A stretch of DNA of 64,000 nucleotides from an uncultured Lachnospira sp. (GCA_910585095.1 CAJUBU010000001.1:200043-264042); one strand, 5' to 3'. Shown: positions 1-8,771, numbered from the stretch's first letter. Made by a program: numbers and translations. The notes: generated by a model not told the origin, from the sequence alone.

Positions 1-1661
1 CAATTGTCAATTTTTTTAATATTTGCTGTATTTATACCTTCCGATTTTGTATACGTAAGCGTTATTTTATTTCCTTGCTCAACAAGAATGACAGAAGGAT
101 TTTCTTTCACACTCACATCATAAATTTCATTTTTATTATCAAGAAGAATGTAGTAATGCGAGTTGCCATCTATAACCGTTGGCACTATTTTAGTTACAGT
201 TCCAACAATTTGTAGTTCTTCTTTTTTATCTTCAACTATGATGCCATTATTTTTAAGCATATTAATATAATTTTTTTCACATTCATTAACTGTATCGCCA
301 ATGGCAACGGTCTGATATTTTTCAATGTTTAGCATAGCATACGACTTAACCAGACCTGCACTATCTTTTAACGCCATAAAATACGTTGGTTCTCCGCCCA
401 CATTCAGAAGCAAAGGAAAAGTTGCCTCATAATTCAAATGCTGTACTTTACCCTCTGCTGAAGACATCGCTGAAAATTCTTCTGCGCCAGCAATCGTATA
501 ATAGCGCGTCTCCATTGTTCGCTGATTCATCAGTACAAACCCAACATTAGACTCATCCTGTCCTACTGATGTAACACCTGTATATACCCATACATCATCA
601 TTCATAGCCATATAATTATATCCATCTGTCGTTTTTAAACAATCTTTTTGGCTCAAAATACTGTTAAAATAGCCATGTTTTAATGTTCCATAATAATCAT
701 ATAATTCAATCAACAATTCTGCTGAATATACTTTATCTACCCATTGTGGTACTTTAGTTACATCATAATCGGTCATTTCACCTGTAATCGCATTACACAA
801 TATCACTCTGCCAACAGTTACACCACCAAACAATCCTATATTATATTTTTTTGTAGGACATATCCAATATGGTGTTCCATCTTCATCAATCTCAAAACTA
901 ATTGTATCAAAAATATATGTTGGATAAGCAAATCGTAAATGTCTGTAGATATTTCTGCCAAAATGGTCGCTTGTTGAATATTTGATACCTTCTGAAAGTC
1001 TTACAATTTCTGCCTGCTGTGTTGTCATATCAATTCTTACATATCCAGGCAAACCATCAGATTGATTCGTAAACCATTTAATCAGACTTCCATATTTTAA
1101 TGGAGACACTCTTACAGGCTTATTTTTATAGTTAATCTGTGCATACATATCACTAATTTCAAACTGTGAAACAATATCAACCATTGTTCCCATCACTCTA
1201 TTGCCAATTGTTGCAGCCGACTCTTTATCAAGAATAGGAATCTGATTATAAGAAACTTCTTTTATATCTTCTTTAAAATTTCTTGTCTCAACGGTGAGCA
1301 GAGATTGATATTTTGATGCATTTATTATCTCTGAAGAAAGCAGTGAACCAATTAAAAAAACAGCCACAGCACCAATTACCACACCCATCATCAATCTAAA
1401 AATCACTCGGTCTTTTGGATTTTTAAATTCAAGTGCAAATGCTTTAACGCCTTTATTTCTGACAATTTCATTTTTGGATTGTATTTTAGCATGAAACAAT
1501 ACAAACAACACTGTCGCCACCGCTAGAATAAACAAAATAAACTTCCAAAAACCCGACGAGTGTATATTGATTGCTGGAAGTGCGACATAGTAATATATTG
1601 CTGCCAAAAGTACTAACAAAACACTTCCTATTATCAATGCCTTTACTTTTAAATTTTTCAT
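1..1661 (-). CDS. Membrane protein of unknown function (3' end outside the window)
   Basis: An open frame reads leftward from an ATG at 1661 to the window edge, about 553 codons without a stop; the C-terminus is missing. The start is preceded by a GAGG site and begins only 7 bases after the coaBC stop, so the two are probably cotranscribed. The first ~105 residues hold three hydrophobic segments (about 7-27, 34-54 and 83-104) with a basic stretch between the second and third. The remaining ~450 residues are soluble-looking, rich in beta-strand-type sequence and probably extracytoplasmic. I do not recognise the family. Its position after coenzyme A genes is probably only operon neighbourhood. 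Confidence 0.75.
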   Translation of the reverse strand, partial: MKNLKVKALIIGSVLLVLLAAIYYYVALPAINIHSSGFWKFILFILAVATVLFVLFHAKIQSKNEIVRNKGVKAFALEFKNPKDRVIFRLMMGVVIGAVAVFLIGSLLSSEIINASKYQSLLTVETRNFKEDIKEVSYNQIPILDKESAATIGNRVMGTMVDIVSQFEISDMYAQINYKNKPVRVSPLKYGSLIKWFTNQSDGLPGYVRIDMTTQQAEIVRLSEGIKYSTSDHFGRNIYRHLRFAYPTYIFDTISFEIDEDGTPYWICPTKKYNIGLFGGVTVGRVILCNAITGEMTDYDVTKVPQWVDKVYSAELLIELYDYYGTLKHGYFNSILSQKDCLKTTDGYNYMAMNDDVWVYTGVTSVGQDESNVGFVLMNQRTMETRYYTIAGAEEFSAMSSAEGKVQHLNYEATFPLLLNVGGEPTYFMALKDSAGLVKSYAMLNIEKYQTVAIGDTVNECEKNYINMLKNNGIIVEDKKEELQIVGTVTKIVPTVIDGNSHYYILLDNKNEIYDVSVKENPSVILVEQGNKITLTYTKSEGINTANIKKIDN

Positions 1662-1668
1662 TTTAACC

Positions 1669-2865
1669 TCATTTCTGCCTTATTTGAAGTATTTTATCAA
1701 ATATCTCACCAGACACTTGACTTTTACTCATTATTGGCAACTCCTCACAACTATCTTTTGTGATAATCGTTACTACATTTGTATCTGTACCAAATCCTGC
1801 CCCTTGTGTTTTTACATTATTTGCTACAATCATATCCAGATTTTTGCTTTCTAATTTTTTCTTGGCATTTTCTAACATATTTTCCGTTTCCATCGAAAAG
1901 CCGCATAAAAATAATGTTTTATTTTTATTTTTCCCAAGACTTCCAATAATGTCGTCTGTCCGTTCTAATTCAATCGACATATCAGAATCTTTTTTCTTTA
2001 TTTTATTCAAAGCAATCGTTTTAGGTCTATAATCTGCCACTGCTGCCGCCTTCACTATAATATCGCTGTCAACGGCTGATTTTATAACGGCATCATACAT
2101 TTCTTTTGCCGATTCCACATGAACCATATGAACATATGGTAAATCTTTTAAATTTGTTGCACCTGCTATCAATGTAACCTCAGCGCCTCTTAAACTTGCA
2201 TTTTCTGCCAGTGCATATCCCATTTTTCCTGTTGATTTATTCGAGATAAAGCGCACAGGGTCAATCGCTTCTCTTGTTGCACCTGCTGTAACAGTAACTT
2301 TAAGTCCTTTCATATCTTTTTCATAGGCAATTTCATGCAAGATACATGAAAGTAACTGCTCTGGTTCTGGCATTTTGCCATCCCCTGTATCGCCACAGGC
2401 AAGATATCCACTTACTGGATTAATAATCTCATATCCCATACTTTTTAGCCGTTCTATATTTTCCTGCACAATTGAATTGTTATACATATGTGTATTCATT
2501 GCTGGAGCAATTATTTTTTTACAGTCACATGCCAAAAATGTTGTAGTAAGCATATCATCAGCCAACCCATAGGCTGCTTTTGCCAAAAAATTTGCTGTTG
2601 CAGGCGCCACAAGTACAAGGTCTGTCATTTTTGCCAAAGACACATGTTCTACATGAAACTCAAAATTTCGGTCAAATGTGTCTACAATACATTTATTTCC
2701 TGTCAAGGTTTCAAATGTAATAGGATTAATAAAATTTGTAGCATTTTCTGTCATTATCACATGAACATTACAGTGCAATTTCTTTAATGCACTGGCAAGA
2801 CTTGCTATCTTATAAGCTGCTATGCTTCCAGTCACACCAAGCACAACATTTTTACCTTTTAACAT
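1669..2865 (-). CDS. coaBC: Bifunctional phosphopantothenoylcysteine decarboxylase / phosphopantothenate-cysteine ligase
   Basis: Makes 4'-phosphopantetheine for coenzyme A: the C-terminal CoaB part joins cysteine to 4'-phosphopantothenate and the N-terminal CoaC flavoprotein decarboxylates the product. Visible are the flavin-binding start GSIAAYK, the HVSLAKMTDL histidine region, PATAN, APAMN, the substrate-clamp segment LACGDTGDGKM with its cysteine, and in CoaB the SNKSTGKMG and AAAVADYRP motifs. The length of 398 aa is normal. I chose the ATG at 2865, which has GGAGG 7 bases upstream; the open frame extends 19 codons further but that extension has no family match. The next gene upstream is coaX, so this is a small CoA block. 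Confidence 0.96.
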   Translation of the reverse strand: MLKGKNVVLGVTGSIAAYKIASLASALKKLHCNVHVIMTENATNFINPITFETLTGNKCIVDTFDRNFEFHVEHVSLAKMTDLVLVAPATANFLAKAAYGLADDMLTTTFLACDCKKIIAPAMNTHMYNNSIVQENIERLKSMGYEIINPVSGYLACGDTGDGKMPEPEQLLSCILHEIAYEKDMKGLKVTVTAGATREAIDPVRFISNKSTGKMGYALAENASLRGAEVTLIAGATNLKDLPYVHMVHVESAKEMYDAVIKSAVDSDIIVKAAAVADYRPKTIALNKIKKKDSDMSIELERTDDIIGSLGKNKNKTLFLCGFSMETENMLENAKKKLESKNLDMIVANNVKTQGAGFGTDTNVVTIITKDSCEELPIMSKSQVSGEIFDKILQIRQK

Positions 2866-2946
2866 AAAATTCCTCCATATTTCTGCGCTGCTTTTTACGC
2901 AACAATCTTTCGATTTTTTCATTCTGAAGCATTGAAATTATACAAT

Positions 2947-3729
2947 CTAATTGTTTACATTTTTTTTATAAATAATTTGAAGTCCTTTTAAAAGTAATTC
3001 ATTATCTAGTATAATTTTATGTTTACACTCTGGTACAACCACCTTTGACAATCCGCCGGTAGCAACTACTTTTATATCTTCCTCTCCAAGCTCCTCGCAA
3101 ATTCGGTCAATCATACCATCAATACAACACGCATTGCCATACAATATCCCGCTTTTCATACAATCCATTGTATTTTTTCCAATAACATGACCTAATGCAT
3201 CAATACTAATTCTTGAAAGCTGTGCTGCCTTTGATACTAAAGAATCCAACGCTGCGTGAATACCTGGCATAATAACACCGCCTACATAATTGCCTTTAGA
3301 ATCGACAACCGACATGGTAGTAGCTGTTCCCATATCAATAATAATAATTGGCGCGCCATATTCTTTGATGGCAGCTACCGCATCCACAATCAAATCACTT
3401 CCTACTCTTTTTGGTTCGTCCATTAAAAGATTTAATCCTGTCTTAATGCCTGGACCTACGACCAACGGATTTACTCCTGTCAATTTACAAATTGCTGATT
3501 TGATAATATTTGTCAACTGCGGCACAACGGACGACAAAATAGCTCCGTCAATACTGCTTTTATCAATATCATATAAATCTAAAACCGTCTTAAATATAAC
3601 AACATATTCCAATTCTGTTTTTGAGATATCCGTTGACAGCCTTTCTTCAAAATACACTCTGTTATCATCAACACAACCAATTACAATATTGGTATTTCCC
3701 ATATCGATTGCTAAAATCATTTTTTCCAA
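2947..3729 (-). CDS. coaX: Type III pantothenate kinase
   Basis: Phosphorylates pantothenate in the first step of CoA synthesis. The ASKHA-fold phosphate-1 motif LAIDMGNTNIVIG is at the N-terminus and the DMGTATTMSVVD motif lies mid-protein; 260 aa is typical for CoaX, and the type II and type I folds do not fit. Two starts are possible: TTG at 3729, 4 bases after an AAGGAG site, or ATG at 3720, 13 bases after it. Neither spacing is ideal and the first is kept here. It lies 81 bases upstream of coaBC in the same direction, so both CoA steps are probably made together. Confidence 0.95.
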   Translation of the reverse strand: MEKMILAIDMGNTNIVIGCVDDNRVYFEERLSTDISKTELEYVVIFKTVLDLYDIDKSSIDGAILSSVVPQLTNIIKSAICKLTGVNPLVVGPGIKTGLNLLMDEPKRVGSDLIVDAVAAIKEYGAPIIIIDMGTATTMSVVDSKGNYVGGVIMPGIHAALDSLVSKAAQLSRISIDALGHVIGKNTMDCMKSGILYGNACCIDGMIDRICEELGEEDIKVVATGGLSKVVVPECKHKIILDNELLLKGLQIIYKKNVNN

Positions 3730-3750
3730 AATTCTCCTTTAAATACTTCT

Positions 3751-4533
3751 TTAACGTTTCTTTAATACTTTTATTTTTATTTTTACCTCACTAGACGGAT
3801 TTTTCGATTCACATATTTTAGACAACGCTTTATTATAAGTATATATATCCATTGTATCACGCCCTTTATTATTGATAAAATCCCATGTTCGTTTAGGACA
3901 AGTCACAAAACACTCTGCAAGAAGCCATGCGGCTGCCATTTGAACATAATATCCTTCCATGTGATTTTTGGCAAGTCTCTGAAAAATAAAATCTATATAT
4001 TTTAAGATATGATTGTCTGTCCCTTCAATATCTGTAAGCTCAACTACTTTCTTTCGCGATACATTCTTTCCGTCTAAATCCACTTTTAAATAATGACTTA
4101 ACAACAATATAAAACCTATACGCACTTTATATTCTTCTTTTGACTCAAGAAATTCTATAATAACGGGCAAAAATTCTTCTCTGTAATCCTCACATAACAA
4201 AAAAGATGTACAAAAGCAGTCGCATATCGACCAGTTATCCACCATTGGCGCAAATTGACGTAACTCTTTTACCCCTTTATCCACATCGTTATCTTTATAA
4301 CAGCCTATTCCTATAATCATACCTCGAAGCATCGTTTCTTCAAAATACATATCAGACTCTTTTAATAGTTGTCTCCAATCATTGTTATCTTTTACTAATT
4401 TTTTTGCAAGCTTTCTTAACGCTGGAATCCTCACACCAATAAGATTATTGCAACCAGGTATTAAGGAAGTTGAAAATTCCCCATATTTTGATTCAACCAT
4501 ATTCAATAGCTGCTCTCTTATTAGTTTATCCAT
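3751..4533 (-). CDS. AlkD-like DNA alkylation repair protein
   Basis: A HEAT-like-repeat DNA glycosylase of the AlkD family, which releases cationic alkylated bases (3-methyladenine, 7-methylguanine) without base flipping. In Bacillus cereus AlkD the key residues are a Trp and an Asp four apart plus a second Trp. Here W101 and D105 occur in DNWSICD and a likely second Trp is W203 in YVQMAAAWLL. The 260-aa length fits. The ATG at 4533 has GAGG 7 bases upstream; the frame is open 19 codons further but without homology. It sits 21 bases upstream of coaX, so it may share its transcript. It may act with the Ogt gene at 33 kb in alkylation defence, although they are not linked. Confidence 0.88.
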   Translation of the reverse strand: MDKLIREQLLNMVESKYGEFSTSLIPGCNNLIGVRIPALRKLAKKLVKDNNDWRQLLKESDMYFEETMLRGMIIGIGCYKDNDVDKGVKELRQFAPMVDNWSICDCFCTSFLLCEDYREEFLPVIIEFLESKEEYKVRIGFILLLSHYLKVDLDGKNVSRKKVVELTDIEGTDNHILKYIDFIFQRLAKNHMEGYYVQMAAAWLLAECFVTCPKRTWDFINNKGRDTMDIYTYNKALSKICESKNPSSEVKIKIKVLKKR

Positions 4534-4580
4534 TTTTTTCCTCATTTCTATACTACTTTTGCACAAAAAACTAAATCTTT

Positions 4581-4895
4581 CTAATCCCAAAAATTAAAAA
4601 TAACCTCTCCTACTGTTGTTGGATTCCAATATAAAACTTGCTTTATTTCTGTTTTATTTAAATGATTTTCTACTCGTTTATCGCTATATTGCATATGTAA
4701 CTCTTCTTTGCTTAATATGGTATATTCAAAAAAATGTGGCAATTTCAAATTAAATGATGGATTGATAAATTCAATTTTTTCATACTCTAATAAAGAAGCA
4801 AATGCTAAATAAGGATACCTTGCATTTGCCAAAACAAATATAGAAGTCTTTGTCTCTTGCTGAAAAAACCCTGTAATTCCATCTTCAAGAACCAT
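4581..4895 (-). CDS. Small conserved-looking hypothetical protein
   Basis: A 104-residue protein with no signal peptide or membrane segment. It reads as a compact alpha/beta sequence with aromatic-rich patches (PYLAF, FFEY, VLYWNP, FNFWD). AAGGG lies about 8 bases before the ATG, and the gene ends 48 bases before the alkD-like start in the same direction. I do not recognise a family. Codon use resembles the neighbours, so it is probably a genuine gene, but only length and ribosome site support it. Confidence 0.55.
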   Translation of the reverse strand: MVLEDGITGFFQQETKTSIFVLANARYPYLAFASLLEYEKIEFINPSFNLKLPHFFEYTILSKEELHMQYSDKRVENHLNKTEIKQVLYWNPTTVGEVIFNFWD

Positions 4896-5007
4896 ATTAA
4901 TACCCTTTTATCTTTTATTTTGCTAATAATGTCAATTTCTGTTTACTGATTGTACCATATTCTTCTTATTGTTGCAAAATATTTACCAAAATCCAATATT
5001 AAGTACT

Positions 5008-5035
5008 TTGCGTTTATCAATATTTGTTGTATAAT
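5008..5035 (+). promoter_or_regulatory. Promoter candidate for the patatin-like gene
   Basis: TTGCGT at 5008-5013 and TATAAT at 5030-5035 are separated by 16 bases. The -10 is perfect and the -35 matches 4 of 6. It would give a leader of about 180 nt carrying the hairpin repeat. Confidence 0.5.
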
Positions 5036-5074
5036 GGCTAGAAAAAAATTCACTATGCACTTTAATTTTAGTCA

Positions 5075-5110
5075 AGCGGATATTCGCAATTCGCTACGCT
5101 ACTTGATGAG
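5075..5110 (+). repeat. Dispersed hairpin repeat, copy A
   Basis: Stem AGCGGAT (5075-5081), loop ATTCGCA, stem ATTCGCT (5089-5095) with one G-T pair, followed by a diverged form of the conserved tail. It matches copies near 8.2, 8.8, 11.7, 32.8 and 60.5 kb. Confidence 0.8.
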
Positions 5111-5218
5111 GTTAAAATACATAAGAGTTATTATTCTATAATATAAAATAATTTATATCAATAAAGAAAGGAGTGCTGCTTTCACTATATATAAATAGTG
5201 TAATTTGCAGCTAATATC

Positions 5219-6082
5219 ATGATGAAAACAGGTATTGTATTTGAGGGTGGTGCCTCACGAACGATTTTTTCTTGTGGTGTTATGGATGCATTTATAGAAC
5301 AAAATATTTTTCCAGATTATGTTATTGCTAATTCGGCTGGTGCGGCTAATGGCGTTTCATATATATCAAAACAAAAAGGACGCAATCTTAAAATTGCTCT
5401 TGATTATGGAAATGATAAACGATATATGAGTTTACATAATTGGTTTGATTCTAAAAATAATTCTTACTATGGATTAGAATTTGTATATGAAACAATACCA
5501 AATGAACTGCTGCCGTTTGATTATGAAACATTTAAGGCATATAAAGGGGAATTTTATGTTGTGACAACCAATGTATTAACTGGTAAAGCTGAATATTTCC
5601 CCTATACAGGAAAAGATAAGACAAACACTGTTCTTCGAGCCACTTGCGCCCTTCCTATGTTGTTTCCATTTATTTATATTGATGAAATACCTTATCTTGA
5701 TGGAGGTTTAAGCGACTCGATTCCTTATGAAAAAGCATTTGCTGATGGCTGCGATAAAGTTGTTGTCGTACTAACCAGAGAAGCTGGTTATCGAAAAAAA
5801 ACATCATCTTCTACAAAAATGCTCGCAAGAGCCTTCCTAAAATATCCTGAAATTGCAAAAGATTTAGTAAAACGTGCTGGTCGATATAACAAATGTATAC
5901 GCAAATTGGAAAAACTGGAAAAACAAGGCAAAGTCATTGTAATACGTCCTGACAATACAAAAGGATTTTCTCGTCTTGAACGAGAGAATACAAAAATTCA
6001 AACCTTATATGATGAAGGTTATGAAAAAGGAATTGCCATATCCGACACCATTAAAAACTTTTTTGAAAATTCCCAACTATAA
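5219..6082 (+). CDS. Patatin-like phospholipase family protein
   Basis: A Ser-Asp dyad lipid acyl hydrolase of the patatin type, closest in pattern to bacterial YjjU-like cytoplasmic proteins. The oxyanion-hole segment FEGGASR is at residues 8-14, the nucleophile is S39 in ANSAGA (first Gly of GxSxG replaced by Ala), and the catalytic Asp is D161 in YLDGGLSDSIP. The length of 287 aa is normal and there is no signal peptide. The start is unusual: no Shine-Dalgarno lies next to the ATG, while a good AAAGGAG sits about 47 bases upstream and is separated from it by a small hairpin. An in-frame TAA at 5192 rules out a longer product. Its 3' end overlaps the convergent DUF218 gene by 32 bases. Confidence 0.9.
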   Translation: MMKTGIVFEGGASRTIFSCGVMDAFIEQNIFPDYVIANSAGAANGVSYISKQKGRNLKIALDYGNDKRYMSLHNWFDSKNNSYYGLEFVYETIPNELLPFDYETFKAYKGEFYVVTTNVLTGKAEYFPYTGKDKTNTVLRATCALPMLFPFIYIDEIPYLDGGLSDSIPYEKAFADGCDKVVVVLTREAGYRKKTSSSTKMLARAFLKYPEIAKDLVKRAGRYNKCIRKLEKLEKQGKVIVIRPDNTKGFSRLERENTKIQTLYDEGYEKGIAISDTIKNFFENSQL

Positions 6083-6809
6083 AATCTTTGACAACACCGA
6101 TGGCTTCACGAACCATATAATTGACTAATAAGATACTGTCACTTGGGCTTGCAGCACCGCATATGTTGCAAAGCCCTTTTGCTTTTGCCAACAATTTTGC
6201 TCGAAAAATATGAAAATTGCTTGTCACAATTGCCACTTTGTCCTCTTTATTTTCTATAAGTTCTGCGCTATAACTCATATTTTCATCAGTATTTGTTGAT
6301 TGTTCTTCTTTTATAATTCTATTTCCATCAATGCCTTTTTGTGTAAGATACCGATACATTGCCTCCGCTTCACTGGTATTCTCACCTTGTCCCTTGCCGC
6401 CTGAAACAATAATAATCACTTCAGGATTGTGTTTAGCATATTCATAAGCAACATCCAGCCTCATTCTAAGAGATTTTGTAATCATATCACCTCTTATCTG
6501 ACAGCCAAGCACAATCATATACTTACAATCATCATCAGGTTTACTGTTCATATTTTTTACAATCATTGCTTCTATAACAACAAATATCGTAAAACATATG
6601 GCAATAAAAGTATATATTATATAGATTAAAAAATGCGGAAACACAATTATTTTTTTAACTTCTGCCCATCTTAGCGCAAACAAAATGCCAAAAAAAACGC
6701 TTCCAAACAACCATATAAATATAAAAGAAGAGTGTATTCCTGCATATGCTGCACATACAATATAATACGATAAACATAAAATGGACAACACCAACCATAT
6801 AAAATACAT
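6051..6809 (-). CDS. YdcF/SanA-like DUF218 membrane protein
   Basis: About 90 N-terminal residues form three to four membrane segments, followed by a DUF218 domain with the typical order YMIVLGCQI, IVSGGKG, a SEAEAM helix, NTDENM and VTSNFHIFRA. Family members have been linked to cell-envelope precursor handling and vancomycin resistance (SanA), but the reaction here is unknown. The ATG at 6809 has GAGG 6 bases upstream; a GTG 18 bases further out is less likely. A promoter candidate with 17-base spacing lies at 6834-6862. The 3' end overlaps the patatin gene by 32 bases on the opposite strand. Confidence 0.88.
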   Translation of the reverse strand: MYFIWLVLSILCLSYYIVCAAYAGIHSSFIFIWLFGSVFFGILFALRWAEVKKIIVFPHFLIYIIYTFIAICFTIFVVIEAMIVKNMNSKPDDDCKYMIVLGCQIRGDMITKSLRMRLDVAYEYAKHNPEVIIIVSGGKGQGENTSEAEAMYRYLTQKGIDGNRIIKEEQSTNTDENMSYSAELIENKEDKVAIVTSNFHIFRAKLLAKAKGLCNICGAASPSDSILLVNYMVREAIGVVKDFIVGNFQKSF

Positions 6810-6833
6810 ATAAATCCTCATTTCCACACTATT

Positions 6834-6862
6834 TTAGTATTTTTATTACTGCTTGCTCACAA
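6834..6862 (-). promoter_or_regulatory. Promoter candidate for the DUF218 gene, partly inside a repeat remnant
   Basis: On the minus strand TTGTGA (6862-6857) is followed after 17 bases by TACTAA (6839-6834). The -35 falls in ACTGCTTGCTCACAAC on the plus strand, which matches the conserved tail of the dispersed hairpin repeat and may be a remnant copy. Confidence 0.45.
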
Positions 6863-6864
6863 CT

Positions 6865-7323
6865 TTATTTACAATCCAATTCACTGCTTATATTACATTT
6901 TTGCTTATAAATATCCTTTAAATCATCAATAGCCATCTCGACATCCAATGTATGAAATCCAAGCCAGCACTCACTCATTGTCTTAGCATCGGCAATCTTA
7001 TAAATTTCTCTGCTATTTTCATTAGTATAATAATGCCAATAACGATAAATATAACCTATCCAATACATGACTTCTTTATTATAAATAATACCTGCTTTTT
7101 CTAATCCTTTTGCTTCATCCTCTAATTCCTCAAGAATATACTCTTCGCCAGCCCACTGCAAACGGTCATAAACATCATCAAGGGCAGCAGCCGCTTGACT
7201 ATTCATAAAAGTCTTTATAAATGCTGGACAATCATATTTATTTTTTAATGCAAGCTCAAATAATCGACCTTGTATATCACAAAGCTGACGTTTTTCAAGT
7301 GTAAGATTAAGCACACTAATCAC
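6865..7323 (-). CDS. Partner of the DUF3990 protein, possible antitoxin
   Basis: A 152-residue, mostly helical, acidic protein with no membrane segment. It begins inside the last bases of the DUF3990 gene (8-base overlap), so the two are translationally coupled. The N-terminal third reads QGRLFELALKNKYDC, followed by helices rich in Trp and Tyr near the middle. I know no assigned function. The tight overlap with an ADP-ribosyltransferase-like protein makes an antitoxin role the simplest inference, but order (toxin gene first) and size alone do not prove it. Confidence 0.65.
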   Translation of the reverse strand: MISVLNLTLEKRQLCDIQGRLFELALKNKYDCPAFIKTFMNSQAAAALDDVYDRLQWAGEEYILEELEDEAKGLEKAGIIYNKEVMYWIGYIYRYWHYYTNENSREIYKIADAKTMSECWLGFHTLDVEMAIDDLKDIYKQKCNISSELDCK

Positions 7324-7960
7324 CTGCCTTTACTATCTCATCAAAAAATTTTCCCTCTCTGCGATATTTTTTACAGATTTCATCAGCTATCGCAATGCCT
7401 TTGGAACGGTTGGCTTCACTTTCTTGTTTTAATTTATTTCGGTCATTTTCTGAAAGTTGTTGTTCATCTAAAATTTTTATATTTTTGCAAGCCTTTTCTG
7501 TCAAGGCTACATATTGTTTACCAAGTTGAAGTGCTGACAAACTATTAATTAACGCCTTATCTGTAATCTCTCCATTGAAGAAACGGTCAAGAACAACAAA
7601 CATTCTATCATTTGCAATATATCCAACAATCATATCATAACCTTTGCTTAATCCTGCAAACTGATTATAAATTTTTGTACCTTTAATCACTTCCAATTTG
7701 CCACGATTATAAGCAATCAATAATGCCCAGTCTAACCCTACCTCTATATCAAGAATTTTAAGATTTGATAAATCAACACTTAATGTATATATTTTAGCTT
7801 TTGGGTAATTACAAATTAAAGTAAGAGGTTGTATTCGATTTGTTCCCATATAAAAACCTTTTCCAAAATCACAATGTTTCCGGCTTATAGGTGCAATTGC
7901 ATTGTAGATTCCCGATTTTGAGCCATGATAAAGAGTTACTATCTCAGAACTTTCCGCCAT
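7316..7960 (-). CDS. DUF3990 protein, ADP-ribosyltransferase-like fold, possible toxin
   Basis: A 214-aa protein whose N-terminus carries VTLYHGSKSG followed by DFGKGFYMGTNRIQP, the two segments typical of DUF3990. This family resembles the ADP-ribosyltransferase fold (YHGS in place of the NAD-binding His/Arg segment, then a GKGFY turn). It continues with a beta-rich KIYTLSVDLSNLKILD segment and a charged helical C-terminus. No secretion signal is seen, so it probably acts inside the cell. The next gene overlaps it by 8 bases. GGAGG lies 12 bases before the ATG, a slightly long spacing. The fold assignment is from memory of the family; catalysis is not shown. Confidence 0.75.
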   Translation of the reverse strand: MAESSEIVTLYHGSKSGIYNAIAPISRKHCDFGKGFYMGTNRIQPLTLICNYPKAKIYTLSVDLSNLKILDIEVGLDWALLIAYNRGKLEVIKGTKIYNQFAGLSKGYDMIVGYIANDRMFVVLDRFFNGEITDKALINSLSALQLGKQYVALTEKACKNIKILDEQQLSENDRNKLKQESEANRSKGIAIADEICKKYRREGKFFDEIVKAGD

Positions 7961-8110
7961 AATAATTGAACGCCTCCTTGATTTACCATAAACATTTGAA
8001 TAATTTGATTATAATATATCAATACTTAAAAGACAACAATCGTAAATATCAAAAGAGGCATTATTTACTGCTTTTTCCTTGCCTTGACTATACCAAAAGA
8101 TAATAGTATA

Positions 8111-8165
8111 CTTTTATGATGTAAGACAAGGACGCTCGTGACTTTCGCCGTGAGAGGTTCAATGG
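8111..8165 (+). repeat. Palindromic repeat, copy 1 (IS200/IS605 end-like)
   Basis: Matches the reverse complement of 31212-31268 over about 45 bases: CTTTTATGATGTAAGACAAG here against TTTTTATGATATAAGGCAAG there, then a GTGACTTTCGCCGTG core. No transposase is nearby. Confidence 0.55.
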
Positions 8166-8200
8166 TTTATTATATTATAAATGCAACAACATAATTGTTA

Positions 8201-8240
8201 AGCGGATATTCGTAATCCGCTACGCCGCTTGCTCATAACC
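8201..8240 (+). repeat. Dispersed hairpin repeat, copy B
   Basis: AGCGGAT, 7-nt loop ATTCGTA, ATCCGCT (perfect stem), then the tail ACGCCGCTTGCTCATAACC. It lies in the leader of the cupin gene. Confidence 0.85.
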
Positions 8241-8292
8241 CAATAAAGGATATGTTTTTTGTATCAACCTTATAATAGAACGGAGGATTTTT

Positions 8293-8616
8293 ATGTTTAC
8301 TTTTAATAAAGATGTAATTGCTACTGATTGCGAACCAGGTGTTCAAAGAAAAATTTTGTGTTATTCTGATGAATTAATGATGTGTGAAATTTCATTTCAA
8401 AAGGGCGCTAAAGGAAATTTCCACAGCCATGAACATCTCCAAATAACCTATATTGCAAAGGGGAGCTTTGAATTTACAATTGATGGTGAGACAAAAATTG
8501 TAAAACAAGGCGACAGCGTATATATGCCATCAAATGCCGAACATGGTGTTACATGCCTTGAAGATGGCATTCTTGTTGACGTGTTCAATCCTATGAGAAA
8601 AGATTTTCTAAAATAA
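8293..8616 (+). CDS. Single-domain cupin protein
   Basis: A 107-aa cupin-2 beta-barrel protein with metal-ligand candidates H44, H46 and H48 (FHSHEHLQ), then the GDSVYMPSNAEHGV strand with H84. Small cupins of this type bind a metal and a small ligand, acting as sensors, isomerases or dioxygenase-like enzymes; no substrate can be read from the sequence. CGGAGG lies 5-6 bases before the ATG. It is a single gene followed by a hairpin at 8662-8686. Confidence 0.88.
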   Translation: MFTFNKDVIATDCEPGVQRKILCYSDELMMCEISFQKGAKGNFHSHEHLQITYIAKGSFEFTIDGETKIVKQGDSVYMPSNAEHGVTCLEDGILVDVFNPMRKDFLK

Positions 8617-8661
8617 TTTTTAAACACTATTGATATAAAATTTATAAAATTATTTTTAATA

Positions 8662-8686
8662 GGCAGAGTCGATTTTAGGCTCTGCC
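8662..8686 (+). terminator. Hairpin downstream of the cupin gene
   Basis: GGCAGAG-11 nt-CTCTGCC is a perfect 7-bp stem. It is followed by TTGCCTG, not a clean T-run, so termination strength is uncertain. Confidence 0.5.
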
Positions 8687-8771
8687 TTGCCTGTATTATA
8701 AATTTATTTCTGTATATATTTTAGGATATTTGTCCTTTCTATTTATCTTTGAATCATTCTCATCTATGTTA

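Larger units (their letters stand above)
4896..5218. other. Intergenic region with promoter candidate, one dispersed repeat and a leader hairpin
   Basis: 323 bases between divergent genes. It holds a promoter candidate (5008-5035), a copy of the dispersed hairpin repeat (5075-5110), an AAAGGAG sequence at 5166-5172, and a hairpin CACTAT-6 nt-ATAGTG at 5183-5200 just before the patatin start. A 63-codon open frame across it has no ribosome site and is rejected. Confidence 0.6.
7961..8292. other. Intergenic region with two repeat elements
   Basis: 332 bases between divergent genes. It holds an IS200/IS605-end-like palindromic segment (8111-8165) and copy B of the dispersed hairpin repeat (8201-8240). 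No open frame with a ribosome site is seen. Confidence 0.6.

Noticed and set aside
744..938. 64-codon plus-strand frame
   Set aside because: It is the antisense of the partial membrane protein gene at 1-1661.
4950..5141. 63-codon frame in the intergenic region before the patatin gene
   Set aside because: It runs through a promoter candidate and a repeat copy, with no ribosome site.
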